The notes beneath the pieces are model-generated. The model made no database searches, was not told the origin of the DNA, and saw nothing but the letters and a program-made list of their open reading frames with translations. Made by a program: the position numbers and the translations under genes. A DNA stretch of 64,000 nt from a bacterium UBP6_UBA1209. GTDB lineage: Bacteria; UBP6; UBA1177. Shown piece by piece: positions 8,086-18,000 of this stretch. Every line of letters begins with the position of its first letter. Positions within the stretch are counted from its first letter, which is position 1. The stretch covers positions 62,001-126,000 of the forward strand of contig DBXP01000004.1 of NCBI GenBank assembly GCA_002309575.1. Direction: 5' to 3'.

Positions 8086-9282
8086 ATGCCTTTTTTCAAG
8101 TACTCAGGTGTAAACAAGAGAGGTGAGACCGTCAAAGGTTCGGTCGATGCAGAGGATGAAAAAGGGGCGAGACAGGCGCTCTCCGCTCAGGGAATCAGAG
8201 TAGACACGATCGCTAAGGACTGGACGAAGATCGAGCTCGGCGGCGGAGGAATGAAGCCGAAGGAGCTCGTTATCTTTACACGTCAGTTTGCTACGATGAT
8301 CAACGCCGGTCTTTCGATTATCCAGGGTCTTGAGATTCTGGCTGCCCAGTCAGAGACACCCTATTTCAGAAGTGTTCTCAGAAAGGTCAAAAATTCGGTC
8401 GAAGAGGGCAAATCGCTTTCCGAATCACTCAAGAGCCATCCGAAGGTTTTCAGCGATCTTTATGTCAGCCTTGTTGCTGCCGGAGAGGTCGGCGGTATTC
8501 TTGATACGATTATGGACAGACTTGCGATATTCCTCGAGAAAAATGCTGCGATCAACGCCAAGATCAAGAGCGCAATGAAGTATCCTGCCGTAATTTTGGT
8601 TGCAACGATCGGTATTACGATAGTTCTTCTCTACTGGGTCGTTCCTACATTCTCGACGATGTTCCTGAGTGCAGGTCAGCAGCTCCCTGGTCTTACCCAG
8701 GTGATCGTTGACCTCAGTGAATGGATGAAACACAACATCTTCTATGTCATTCTGGTAATTGTCGCCTTGATAGTCGTCTACAAGGTTCTGATGAAAAACC
8801 CGCAGATCCGGTTCGCAAGGGACAAATATCTGCTTGTGGCTCCGATCGTCGGCGATCTCATCAGAAAATCGGCTGTAGCAAGATTTACAAGAACGCTCGG
8901 AACGCTTGTAAGCTCCGGTGTTCCGCTTGTCGACGGTTTGGAATCAGTGTCGAGAACTTCAGGTAATCTGATGATAGAAAAGGCGATCCTTTTTGTAAGA
9001 ACAAAGGTTACCGAGGGTAGCGATATGACTACTCCACTTACCGAAGCCGGAGTTTTCCCGTCGATGGTCGTTCAGATGATCGGTGTCGGAGAGGCAACAG
9101 GTGCGATGGATACGATGCTTAACAAAATCGCAGACTTCTACGAGGAAGAAGTCGATGTTGCGATCGACGGTCTGACCTCCATGATCGAGCCTATCCTGAT
9201 GGTTTTTATCGGCGGCATCGTAGGAACAATGATGGTTGCCATGTATCTTCCGATGTTCTCTATGGGTAAAGCTGTCGGATGA
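8086..9282 (+). CDS. pilC: Type IV pilus inner-membrane platform protein PilC
   Basis: Polytopic platform protein of the pilus motor; it couples PilB/PilT to the pilin subunits. It has 398 residues with two T2SSF domains (about 70-190 and 270-390), each with ELVIFTRQFATMINAG- or RFTRTLGTLVSSG-type starts and a GE.. helix, and three membrane segments (about 165-190, 215-240, 370-392). Start ATG 8086 follows GGGAGG closely, three bases after pilT. The stop overlaps the pilS start (ATGA), showing translational coupling. Confidence 0.95.
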   Translation: MPFFKYSGVNKRGETVKGSVDAEDEKGARQALSAQGIRVDTIAKDWTKIELGGGGMKPKELVIFTRQFATMINAGLSIIQGLEILAAQSETPYFRSVLRKVKNSVEEGKSLSESLKSHPKVFSDLYVSLVAAGEVGGILDTIMDRLAIFLEKNAAINAKIKSAMKYPAVILVATIGITIVLLYWVVPTFSTMFLSAGQQLPGLTQVIVDLSEWMKHNIFYVILVIVALIVVYKVLMKNPQIRFARDKYLLVAPIVGDLIRKSAVARFTRTLGTLVSSGVPLVDGLESVSRTSGNLMIEKAILFVRTKVTEGSDMTTPLTEAGVFPSMVVQMIGVGEATGAMDTMLNKIADFYEEEVDVAIDGLTSMIEPILMVFIGGIVGTMMVAMYLPMFSMGKAVG

Positions 9283-10862
9283 TCTCCAGTACGGAAAACG
9301 AATTCAGAAGCCATATCAGCTACTATCTGGCAATTCGTTTTTTCTTTATTTTTGCTGTTCTCTTTTCGTTTTTTTTCTTCCCGATTATCAGTGAAGGCGA
9401 AGGTCTCTATTCCTGGGGAACGAACAAGTTCTTTCTGATACTGACATTCGTACTTTTTGCTGTCAATGTCGTGTCGCTGCTGTTTGTCAGATCCGTACGG
9501 GAGAGTCTGCTTGTACCGTTTGCGTGCTGCCAGTTCCTGCTTGAGATCACCTATTGGGTGATCATCTCTTTTGCAAACGGCGGAATATCGTCCCCGTACC
9601 TTTACGTAATCATTATCAACATCATCTATTCAGGCATTTTGATGCGGGAAAAAGGTGTTGTTATTACAACACTTTATGCTTCTGTGCTACTCGCGTTGCA
9701 GTACTTCGTGGTCAAGTTCTCCTTTCTGCCTTATTTATCGGAATCGGTGCTTAAGAGTTATGATGTCCCGTGGGAAAGCTACTTTTCGAGGCTTTTTACC
9801 TATATGCTTTTTTTCACCTTTACCGGTGTCGTTTCCGCGAGGATCACGAAAAATCTTCACAGCGCCAACGAGGAGCTTATTGCCAAGGCGCAGCAGAGCA
9901 AGGAGATGGAGCGCCATTTCCTCGCCATTTTTTCAAACATCAGCATGGGGTTTCTGATCTTTGAAAACGGTGAACGCAAGTATTCGAACAGCTATGCTGA
10001 GCAGTTCGAGCCGCTTCTTGATCAGTTTATCAGGGATGTCGAAAATTCCGTTCCGGGCAGCGGAAAATGGGAGGAGCGGAAAATCGGAGACAAGGTCTTT
10101 TCTTACACTGTGATGCCCTATACGACAAATCAGCAGGCGATAATATTTTCGGACGTTACCGAGATCCGCAGGGAGGAGGAGAATGTTGAGCTCAATGACC
10201 GCCTTGCTTCGATCGGAAAGCTTACGGCCTCTATCGCCCACGAGATAAAAAATCCGCTCACGAGCCTTATCGGAGCAAGCGATCTAATGTGTGCTGAAAT
10301 TAAGGCGACTCAGCCTGATTCAACGGAGGTGGATGAACTGATCACGATAATCCGCCGTGAAGGTACCCGCGTGAAAACACTGCTGGATTCGCTTTTCCGC
10401 TATACCGAGGAGACAAAGTACACCATCACGATGTGTGCTCCGTGCAACGTCCTGCATGAGGTCATCGACGCCTTCAGGCTCGGCCATCCTGATATAAAAA
10501 TTGAGTGCGTCGGCGAGGATGAATCAGAGATCCTCGGCGATTCGGAGAAGCTCAGGGAGGTTTACTGGAACATTCTCACAAACAGTGCCGAGGCGATGTC
10601 TGATACCGGTGAAATCACTATTGTTTCCGAACGCAGGGGCAATTCGCTCCTGATGACTTTCGACGATACCGGACCCGGCTTCAGCGAGCGCAGCATTGCA
10701 AGGGTTTTCGATCCGTTTTATTCGACGAAAAAGCGCGGGACCGGGTTGGGGCTGGCGCTTGTTTACAGGATCGTAACGAAACACGGCGGCTCTGTAAAGG
10801 CCATGAATACCGGGCGCGGAGCCAGAATAGTTGTTGAATTTCTTATCAAAGAGAAAGCTTAG
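9279..10862 (+). CDS. pilS: Sensor histidine kinase PilS (NtrB-like)
   Basis: Membrane sensor kinase of the PilS-PilR pair that controls pilin transcription in Myxococcus and Pseudomonas. About six membrane helices fill residues 10-190, as in PilS; a PAS-like linker follows to about 300. The HisKA domain has the phosphorylated His321 in TASIAHEIKNP; the ATPase domain shows the N box (NILTNSAEAM), DDTGPGF, and the G2 box GTGLGLALV. The start overlaps the pilC stop (ATGA). No gene for pilin, whose level PilS senses in known systems, is in the window. Confidence 0.9.
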   Translation: MISSTENEFRSHISYYLAIRFFFIFAVLFSFFFFPIISEGEGLYSWGTNKFFLILTFVLFAVNVVSLLFVRSVRESLLVPFACCQFLLEITYWVIISFANGGISSPYLYVIIINIIYSGILMREKGVVITTLYASVLLALQYFVVKFSFLPYLSESVLKSYDVPWESYFSRLFTYMLFFTFTGVVSARITKNLHSANEELIAKAQQSKEMERHFLAIFSNISMGFLIFENGERKYSNSYAEQFEPLLDQFIRDVENSVPGSGKWEERKIGDKVFSYTVMPYTTNQQAIIFSDVTEIRREEENVELNDRLASIGKLTASIAHEIKNPLTSLIGASDLMCAEIKATQPDSTEVDELITIIRREGTRVKTLLDSLFRYTEETKYTITMCAPCNVLHEVIDAFRLGHPDIKIECVGEDESEILGDSEKLREVYWNILTNSAEAMSDTGEITIVSERRGNSLLMTFDDTGPGFSERSIARVFDPFYSTKKRGTGLGLALVYRIVTKHGGSVKAMNTGRGARIVVEFLIKEKA

Positions 10863-10876
10863 CAAGGGGTTGATTT

Positions 10877-12373
10877 TTGGAAACCGAACAAGAAAAAACA
10901 AAGATTTTAGTCGCAGACGACGAGCTGAGTATGCGTCAGTTTCTGCAGATCCTGCTTCGCAGAGAGGGATATGAGGTTGTTACTGCCGAGAACGGAAGAG
11001 TTGCCCTTCAAAAGGCTAAAAAGACGAAGTTCGCAGTAATTCTAATGGATTATAATATGCCGGAGGCGATCGACGGAATTGATTTGCTTCACGAACTGAC
11101 ATATGTCTCTCCGAAATCCCAGATCATCGTCATCACGGCCTACGCTTCGACCGAGCAGGCGATAAAGTCGCTTGAACTTGGCGCAGTCGACTATGTGAGC
11201 AAGCCCTTCAATGTCGCAGAGATCCGTGATTTGGTGAGGAAGTGCGTCGAAGTCGCCAAAAAGGACGAGGCGGTGAAGGAACAGAGCACGGCAACCCAGC
11301 GTCCAACTGCTCCGCAGCCTGAAAAAAATGCCGCAGTGAAGAGTGAGATAATTGCCGAAAGTCCTGCGATGAAACACATTTTCGGACTTGCGGGCCGTAT
11401 CGCTGAAACGGACAGCACCGTGCTTCTGACAGGCGAGAGCGGGACAGGAAAGGAGGTCGTTGCGAAGTTTATCCACGACAACAGCGGGCGTCCTGCCGAT
11501 CTCTGGTATGCGATAAACTGCGGCGCTATCCCGGAGAATCTGCTCGAAAGCGAGCTCTTCGGTCATGAAAAGGGATCCTTTACCGGTGCCTACCAGACCA
11601 AAAAGGGGTATTTCGAAGTCGCCGGAAACGGAACGCTCTTTTTGGATGAAATAGGCGAGCTTAGCGAAAATATGCAGGTGAAACTTCTGAGAGTCCTGCA
11701 GGAGCGCAACTTCACTCGGGTCGGAGGAACCGAAAAGATCGAGACGAATGTCCGTCTGATTGCCGCTACAAACCGCAATTTGCAGGAGCAGATGAGACAG
11801 GGGCGGTTCCGTGAGGATCTTTACTTCCGTTTGAATGTCCTCGAGCTCCACATCCCGCCTCTGTGCGAGCGCCGTGAGGATGTTCTGCCTCTCGCCGAAT
11901 CATTTTTGGTCTCTTTCGCGCAGAAAAAGGGGCAGAATTTCGCATTTTCGCCGGAGGTCGTAAGCTTTTTTGAGCATTATGATTTCCCAGGGAACGTAAG
12001 AGAGCTGAAGAACATGGTCGAGCGAGGGACGATCTTCGCGGAGGACGGGATTATCCGGGAGACGAGCCTCAACACGAAGCTGCCGGGCTCCGGTACAGAG
12101 CATAAAGAGCAGGCTGAACCAGTTTCCGGAGCTGCTGAAAAATCCGAAACGGCATCCCGTCGGGAGGCAGGGAAATCAGAGATAACTATTGACATTTCTC
12201 ACAGCATAGATCTTGACAAGATCTTGTCGCAGATCGAACGGAAGTATATTGAAGCTGCTCTCAGAAGCACCGGGTTTAACCGGCAGGCGACCTGCGAACT
12301 TTTGGGAATAAACGAAAGATCCCTGCGTTACAGGATCGCAAAACTGGGCATCGCGGAAAACGATTCGGAATAA
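10877..12373 (+). CDS. pilR: Sigma-54-dependent response regulator PilR (NtrC family)
   Basis: Three-domain enhancer-binding protein that opens sigma-54 promoters. Receiver domain 1-125 with acidic pocket DD14-15, phosphoacceptor Asp58 and Lys109; AAA+ domain about 160-395 with Walker A GESGTGKE (about 183) and the sigma-54 contact loop GSFTGA, an accepted variant of GAFTGA; Fis-type helix-turn-helix at the C-terminus (ATCELLGINERSLRYRI). A disordered linker of about 45 residues precedes the HTH. Start TTG 10877 has AAGGGG seven bases upstream. In Myxococcus pilA follows; here a pyrophosphatase does. A candidate target promoter is at 51986-52001. Confidence 0.92.
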   Translation: METEQEKTKILVADDELSMRQFLQILLRREGYEVVTAENGRVALQKAKKTKFAVILMDYNMPEAIDGIDLLHELTYVSPKSQIIVITAYASTEQAIKSLELGAVDYVSKPFNVAEIRDLVRKCVEVAKKDEAVKEQSTATQRPTAPQPEKNAAVKSEIIAESPAMKHIFGLAGRIAETDSTVLLTGESGTGKEVVAKFIHDNSGRPADLWYAINCGAIPENLLESELFGHEKGSFTGAYQTKKGYFEVAGNGTLFLDEIGELSENMQVKLLRVLQERNFTRVGGTEKIETNVRLIAATNRNLQEQMRQGRFREDLYFRLNVLELHIPPLCERREDVLPLAESFLVSFAQKKGQNFAFSPEVVSFFEHYDFPGNVRELKNMVERGTIFAEDGIIRETSLNTKLPGSGTEHKEQAEPVSGAAEKSETASRREAGKSEITIDISHSIDLDKILSQIERKYIEAALRSTGFNRQATCELLGINERSLRYRIAKLGIAENDSE

Positions 12374-12387
12374 CTTTCAACCAAAAT

Positions 12388-12416
12388 TTGCCTAAACAAA
12401 AAAAAGTATTTAAATA
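12388..12416 (+). promoter_or_regulatory. Possible promoter of hppA
   Basis: TTGCCT (12388-12393), 17 bases, then TAAATA (12411-12416). The -35 matches 4 of 6 and the -10 3 of 6. It is the best candidate in the 86-base gap after pilR, about 45 bases before the hppA start. Confidence 0.4.
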
Positions 12417-12459
12417 TGCGCCCTGAATGGTGGCTTGTTATTTTTTTATGGAGTGATTT

Positions 12460-14652
12460 ATGGCTAACTTGGTTTATCTGGTTCTTGTTGCCTCGGTTCT
12501 GGCACTCGCTTTCGCTTTCTTCTTCTTCAAGCAGATGATGAAAGAGGACGAGGGAACCGACCTTATGAAAAAGATTGCGGCTTATGTAAGACGCGGTGCT
12601 ATGGCTTATCTCAAGCAGCAGTACAAAGTCGTAACTATCGTTTTCTGTGTTCTGACGGTAATTTTTGCCGTAATGGCGATTTTCAAACTTCAGAACGGCA
12701 TAGTCTGGTTCGCATTCCTGACAGGCGGTTTCTTCTCTGGTCTTGCCGGATTCTTCGGAATGAAAACAGCTACTTACGCTTCGGCTCGTACGGCTAACGC
12801 AGCGAGAAAGAGCCTCAACAGCGGTCTTCAGGTCGCCTTCCGTTCGGGAGCTGTCATGGGTCTTGTCGTTGTCGGTCTTGCCCTGCTTGACGTTTCGCTC
12901 TGGTTCATCGTTCTCAACAACACGGGACTTCTTGAACTTGTCGGCGCAAAGGCTGATCTGATAACGATCACGACTACGATGCTGACCTTCGGAATGGGTG
13001 CTTCGACTCAGGCTCTTTTTGCAAGAGTCGGCGGCGGTATCTACACGAAGGCTGCCGATGTCGGTGCTGACCTCGTCGGAAAGACTGAATACAACATTCC
13101 GGAAGACGACCCGCGCAACCCCGCTACGATCGCTGACAACGTTGGCGACAACGTAGGCGACGTTGCCGGAATGGGCGCAGACCTTTACGAATCATACGCA
13201 GGCTCTATCCTTGCCACGATGGCTCTCGGCGCTGCGGCATTTAAGGGCGACATGCAGCTCAAGGCTGTTCTTGCTCCGATGATGATCGCGGCAATCGGCG
13301 TCCTTCTTTCGATCATCGGTATCTTCCTTGTCAAAACGAAGGAAAACGCGAGCATGAAGAACCTTCTTTCGGCTCTCAGCCGCGGCACCAACACGGCTGC
13401 GGTACTTATCGCCGTTGCGACCTTCTGCATCTTCGCAGGACTCTTCGGAACAGCTGACAGCCGCTGGTGGCAGACTTCACTCTCCGTTGTTGTCGGACTT
13501 CTTGCCGGCGTGATCATCGGAAAATTCACCGAATACTATACCTCTCAGTCGTACAGACCGACTCAGAAGGTCGCTGAAAGCTCGACGACCGGACCTGCTA
13601 CAGTCATTATCTCCGGTCTCGGTCTCGGAATGCTTTCGACTGCGATCCCGGTAGTTACGGTCGGTGTTGCGATCATCCTTTCATACCTCTGCGCAAACGG
13701 CTTTGAACTAGCATTCAACGCTGCAAACCTTTCGCAGGGCCTCTACGGAATCGGTATCGCGGCAGTCGGAATGCTTTCGACTCTCGGTATCACACTTGCA
13801 ACCGACGCTTACGGTCCTATCGCCGACAACGCAGGCGGAAACGCTGAGATGAGCGGTCTTGAACCCGAAGTCCGTCAGCGCACGGATGCCCTTGACGCTC
13901 TCGGCAACACGACGGCTGCAACCGGCAAAGGCTTTGCGATCGGCTCGGCTGCTCTTACCGCTCTTGCTCTTCTTGCTTCATACGTCGAGGAGATCAAAAT
14001 CGCCCTCGTCCGTACAGGCGAAGCGCTTCCGAACGGTGTCGCAGCTGCAAACGCTACACTTATCAACTTCATGGAAGCATACAACGTCAACCTTATGAAC
14101 CCGATCGTTCTCGTCGGTGTTTTCATCGGCGCGATGATGGCGTTTGTTTTCTGCGGACTTACAATGAATGCGGTCGGCAGAGCAGCCCAGAAAATGGTTG
14201 AGGAAGTCCGCCGTCAGTTCAGCACGATCACCGGAATCCTTGAAGGCAAGGCTGAACCTGACTACGAGCGCTGTGTTGCTATTTCGACGAAAGGCGCTCA
14301 GCACGAGATGCTTCTTCCTTCGATCCTTGCGATCGTCGTTCCTGTCGTAACCGGTCTTGTTCTCGGTGTCGGCGGCGTCCTTGGTCTGCTCATCGGCGGT
14401 CTGTCGGCAGGATTCGTACTCGCGGTATTTATGGCGAATGCCGGCGGTGCGTGGGATAACGCGAAAAAATATGTCGAGGAGGGCAACCTCGGCGGCAAAG
14501 GATCCGACTGCCACAAGGCGACTGTTGTCGGCGACACGGTCGGCGATCCCTTCAAAGATACGTCAGGTCCGTCGCTCAACATTCTCATCAAGCTTATGAG
14601 CATGGTTTCGATCGTTATGGCGGGACTTACTGTCGCTTTCCACATTATGTAG
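12460..14652 (+). CDS. hppA: Membrane-bound ion-pumping pyrophosphatase, K+-dependent type
   Basis: Integral membrane enzyme that uses pyrophosphate hydrolysis to pump H+ or Na+ across the inner membrane. It has 730 residues and about 16 membrane helices. Active-site motifs are clear: GGGIYTKAADVGADLVGK near 190-208, DNVGDNVGD near 226-234 and the late DTVGDPFKDT near 687-696. The stretch GNTTAATGKG (about 481) has Ala where K+-independent enzymes have Lys, so this is the K+-dependent class, which includes both Na+ and H+ pumps; ion choice is not decided here. GGAG precedes ATG 12460. It would save energy by using PPi from biosynthesis, common in anaerobes and energy-limited cells. Confidence 0.96.
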   Translation: MANLVYLVLVASVLALAFAFFFFKQMMKEDEGTDLMKKIAAYVRRGAMAYLKQQYKVVTIVFCVLTVIFAVMAIFKLQNGIVWFAFLTGGFFSGLAGFFGMKTATYASARTANAARKSLNSGLQVAFRSGAVMGLVVVGLALLDVSLWFIVLNNTGLLELVGAKADLITITTTMLTFGMGASTQALFARVGGGIYTKAADVGADLVGKTEYNIPEDDPRNPATIADNVGDNVGDVAGMGADLYESYAGSILATMALGAAAFKGDMQLKAVLAPMMIAAIGVLLSIIGIFLVKTKENASMKNLLSALSRGTNTAAVLIAVATFCIFAGLFGTADSRWWQTSLSVVVGLLAGVIIGKFTEYYTSQSYRPTQKVAESSTTGPATVIISGLGLGMLSTAIPVVTVGVAIILSYLCANGFELAFNAANLSQGLYGIGIAAVGMLSTLGITLATDAYGPIADNAGGNAEMSGLEPEVRQRTDALDALGNTTAATGKGFAIGSAALTALALLASYVEEIKIALVRTGEALPNGVAAANATLINFMEAYNVNLMNPIVLVGVFIGAMMAFVFCGLTMNAVGRAAQKMVEEVRRQFSTITGILEGKAEPDYERCVAISTKGAQHEMLLPSILAIVVPVVTGLVLGVGGVLGLLIGGLSAGFVLAVFMANAGGAWDNAKKYVEEGNLGGKGSDCHKATVVGDTVGDPFKDTSGPSLNILIKLMSMVSIVMAGLTVAFHIM

Positions 14653-14679
14653 TTAATTTCACCTCGGAATTTCTCCCCG

Positions 14680-17595
14680 ATGTCTGTGATAATCCAGCTT
14701 TCAGATCTGGTCGTATCCGACGGTTATCTGGAGGGCTGCGCCCTGCAGGACAACAAATCGACAATGATTTTGTCGGTCACGCCCAAAGGTGTAAACACTG
14801 AAATCAAGGCATCGGTGGAGGGATCCGAGGTGACGATTCTTGTCGATCCGTCGGGATCACTGCTCGATTCAGCCTGCACGGCCGGTTGTAGCGGGATATG
14901 CGCTCACGTTGTCGCTGCGGCCCTGCTTTATAACAGGATCACTCTCGACAACACCGATATTTCGGAGCAGCTTTCGAAGTTCACGGTCAAGACCGATTCC
15001 CGGAAGGCTGCATTCCCGTGCAGGATCAGGATCGACCGCCACAACCATATCCAGATAGAAAAAAAGGATAGCGATTATCATATCGACTCGCTCCTGGCAC
15101 AGCTAGGCAGCAGAGGGTTCGCTACGGTGGTCGGGCTCTTCCCGGAGAACTTCACTTTCGGTCAGCTGCCGCTTTACCGCTCGGCTGAACCTCTGATCCT
15201 GGCCTATACCCTGACCTCGGCTGACGTCAGCTTCTCGCTCCCCAACAACGTTGTTTACTTCGACAAGGAGGGGGTCGCGGTCGACACCGAGAGCGGTGCT
15301 GTCTGGGCCTTCTCTTCGGCGGTCAACGAGACGCTTTCGACGATTCTTTCTGTCGCCGTCGGCTATTCGCAGCGCGATGACCTTATCACTGCGATATCCA
15401 AACTGGGCGAGGGGCTGAATCCGGACGTTATCCTCAGCGGAGCGCTCAACCTTGAAAAGATCGTGCTCGACGAGGATGCCGATATCGTCTTTAAAACAAC
15501 GATGAAGGACGGCAAGATCTTCCTCAGGATCTTCCTCAACAACGACGAGACTTCGATAGAATTTCATCCGCGGAAGAAGAACTTCGACCAGATCTATCCG
15601 CTGAACGGCAGGATCTACTCCCTTGCGCCGAAACTTGTCGCGAACCTTCGGGCGGCACTTGCCGAGTCCGGATTCAGACAGTTCCAGAACCAGTATGTCG
15701 CGCCGATGTCGAGTTATTCGGCTATCTCAGCCCCCGAGAGTCCGCTCAACAGGATCGGTATTCTCGAAAACGAGCAGGAGATCCGCACGCTCCGGATCCC
15801 TGGCAACGCTGCGGACGAGTCGGAGATAATCCTCGATGTCAACGCGGACGAACAGTGGTTTTCCTTCAACATCAAGCTGCCTCATTTTTCGGAATTTATC
15901 TCCTCGACAGAGCTCATCGAAGCTGTCAACCAGTTTGAAAGCGGCATCAGCCGGCCGGTCGTATCGGATGTCAACGGTCATCCTATGATCCTCGAGAACA
16001 GCGAAGACTTTCTGACCAGGATTTCCTCGCTTATCGACAGCAGCGCAATGTTCAAAAACAACGACAGGATCGCAGTCGCGCACCTTGTGAAGCTGCTCAA
16101 AAGCAAGAACAAGAAGAGTCTCAGAAGTTTTGTCGGACCTAAGGGCAGCAAGGAGAAGTATCTTGCTATTTTCGACGCTCTTTCTCACGGCGTCCTGCCG
16201 GAGCTGGAGCCTGTCGACTTCAGCCGTGTCCCGCTTCGCAAGTATCAGTTTGACGGGTTCAAGTGGTTGTCTTTATTGAAGGTTTTGGGATTGGGCGGCA
16301 TTCTTGCCGATGAGATGGGTCTGGGAAAAACGCTCCAGTCGCTTGCCATGATCAAAGCTGAAAAAGGGGATCTTCCGTCTATAGTCATCTGTCCTAAAAC
16401 TCTTGTCTGGAGCTGGGATCACGAGATCGAGAAGTTCTTCTCCGACATGAAGCGCGTCGTTATCGATTCGCTTAAGCCGGAGGAGCGCATTGAAAAGTGG
16501 CGGAGCACCCAGCGCGAGCTGATCATAACCTCCTACTCGGTTGTTGTGAACGATTTCGCATACTTAAAGGACAAAAATTTTGAAACGGTCATCGTAGATG
16601 AGGCTCAGCACATCAAAAACGACTCGACCAAGCGCTTCAAGGCGATAAGCGCTCTCAAAGCGAAGCACCGTTTCGCCCTTACTGGAACGCCGCTCGAAAA
16701 CCATATCCGCGACCTTTGGAGTATTTTCCAGTTCGTGATGCCTGGACTTTTGGGGACCAAGCAGCTGATCGACAAGGCCGAGAAAAATAACGACAGCGAC
16801 GAGCTCCGCACCCTCAGATCGGTCACATCGCCGTTTATACTGAGGCGTCTGAAGAGCGAGATTTTAAGCGAGCTGCCTGAGCTTATCGTGAAGGAGTATC
16901 CTGTCGAGATGACGCCGAAACAGAAGGAGATCTATCTTTCGGTCCTCCTTCGCGGACGTGCAGATTACCTGGAAAGAGGCTCAGCTCTCAACAAGATCGA
17001 GATCCTTGCGATCCTTTCGAACCTGCGTCTTGCGGCGGATCACCCTGCGCTTGTCTCGCAAACCGAAAACGCACCCGAATTTTCCGGAAAGATCGCGGCT
17101 ATTCTCGAGCTTTGCGAGGATATCTTCTCGGGGGGCGGCAGAGTCCTGATCTTCAGTCAGTATGTAAAGATGCTGCGTATCATAGAAAACGCCTTTACAT
17201 CCAGCGGGATAGAATATTTTTACATGGACGGGGACACCCGAGACAGAATGCCGCTTGTCGACCGTTTCAATGCCGGGGAACGCGATGCATTTCTGCTCAG
17301 TCTCAAGGTCGGCGGAGTCGGCTTGAACCTTACCGGCGCGGATCACATCATCATCGTCGATCCATGGTGGAATCCGGCTGTTGAGGAGCAGGCATGGTCG
17401 CGGGCTCACAGGATCGGTCAGAAAAAGAAGGTTATCGTCAACAAGCTCTATTCAAAAGGAACAATTGAAGAAAAAATTCTAGATCTGCACAAAAAGAAGA
17501 GGGGAATGGTCGATTTCTTCCTCTCGAACAGCATGAAGGAGCCTACGGAGGATTTCGTGAAGCTGATCGCAGATCTTGAACTTGCAGTAAAATAG
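14680..17595 (+). CDS. SNF2/Rad54-family helicase with N-terminal SWIM-type zinc finger
   Basis: A 971-residue SWI2/SNF2 ATPase that would move along or remodel protein-DNA complexes. A SWIM-like zinc site is seen near the N-terminus: C66, C70, C74 and H76 (CX3CX3CXH). Residues 100-520 are a poorly conserved region. The helicase core starts near 525: motif I DEMGLGKT (about 546), motif II DEAQH (about 640), motif III LTGTPLENH, and the C-lobe motifs VGGVGLNLTGADHII and WSRAHRIGQ. SWIM plus SNF2 is a common bacterial pairing. The Shine-Dalgarno before ATG 14680 is weak. The target in the cell is unknown; no restriction or toxin partner lies beside it. Confidence 0.92.
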   Translation: MSVIIQLSDLVVSDGYLEGCALQDNKSTMILSVTPKGVNTEIKASVEGSEVTILVDPSGSLLDSACTAGCSGICAHVVAAALLYNRITLDNTDISEQLSKFTVKTDSRKAAFPCRIRIDRHNHIQIEKKDSDYHIDSLLAQLGSRGFATVVGLFPENFTFGQLPLYRSAEPLILAYTLTSADVSFSLPNNVVYFDKEGVAVDTESGAVWAFSSAVNETLSTILSVAVGYSQRDDLITAISKLGEGLNPDVILSGALNLEKIVLDEDADIVFKTTMKDGKIFLRIFLNNDETSIEFHPRKKNFDQIYPLNGRIYSLAPKLVANLRAALAESGFRQFQNQYVAPMSSYSAISAPESPLNRIGILENEQEIRTLRIPGNAADESEIILDVNADEQWFSFNIKLPHFSEFISSTELIEAVNQFESGISRPVVSDVNGHPMILENSEDFLTRISSLIDSSAMFKNNDRIAVAHLVKLLKSKNKKSLRSFVGPKGSKEKYLAIFDALSHGVLPELEPVDFSRVPLRKYQFDGFKWLSLLKVLGLGGILADEMGLGKTLQSLAMIKAEKGDLPSIVICPKTLVWSWDHEIEKFFSDMKRVVIDSLKPEERIEKWRSTQRELIITSYSVVVNDFAYLKDKNFETVIVDEAQHIKNDSTKRFKAISALKAKHRFALTGTPLENHIRDLWSIFQFVMPGLLGTKQLIDKAEKNNDSDELRTLRSVTSPFILRRLKSEILSELPELIVKEYPVEMTPKQKEIYLSVLLRGRADYLERGSALNKIEILAILSNLRLAADHPALVSQTENAPEFSGKIAAILELCEDIFSGGGRVLIFSQYVKMLRIIENAFTSSGIEYFYMDGDTRDRMPLVDRFNAGERDAFLLSLKVGGVGLNLTGADHIIIVDPWWNPAVEEQAWSRAHRIGQKKKVIVNKLYSKGTIEEKILDLHKKKRGMVDFFLSNSMKEPTEDFVKLIADLELAVK

Positions 17596-17604
17596 GGGAC
17601 TTGC

Positions 17605-18000
17605 ATGAATTTTTCGCAGAAAATCAAAAAGGCGCTATTTAAGACGAAGCGCGGTCTTTACGGCATGATTTTGACAGTTATCTCTGTTCTCGCACTGGTC
17701 GGGCTCAGCTTCGCGGCGGACAATGCACGAGCGGAATACGAGTCGCTCAAGGCTGATGGCTGTTTCACGGATGACGAGTCCTGGAAGCAGTTAGACAAAG
17801 AGGAGCAGGCGAGGAGGACGACCAAGGAGTTCACGCGGCGCTGCATGGCGGCTTCGAACAACATGGCGCAGGTAGAGTTCGGACCCAAAATCTTCGGTCT
17901 GCTGCTTTTTGTAGGTCTGATCCTTACCGCAGGTTCGCTTATTGATATCAAAAGCAGTTCTGAAAAGGCAATGGAGGAGTTCGAAAAGGATGATAATTAA
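17605..18000 (+). CDS. Small membrane protein of unknown function
   Basis: I do not recognise this 131-residue protein. It has a basic N-terminus, a membrane helix (about 20-38, GMILTVISVLALVGLSFAA), a charged loop of about 60 residues with two Cys (GCF near 52 and RRC near 80), a second helix (about 97-115) and an acidic tail. The loop between helices would face the periplasm by the positive-inside rule, so the Cys pair could form a disulfide. It begins nine bases after the helicase stop (GGGGAC upstream of the ATG) and its end overlaps the carbonic anhydrase start by 11 bases, so it belongs to the same transcript. Confidence 0.7.
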   Translation: MNFSQKIKKALFKTKRGLYGMILTVISVLALVGLSFAADNARAEYESLKADGCFTDDESWKQLDKEEQARRTTKEFTRRCMAASNNMAQVEFGPKIFGLLLFVGLILTAGSLIDIKSSSEKAMEEFEKDDN

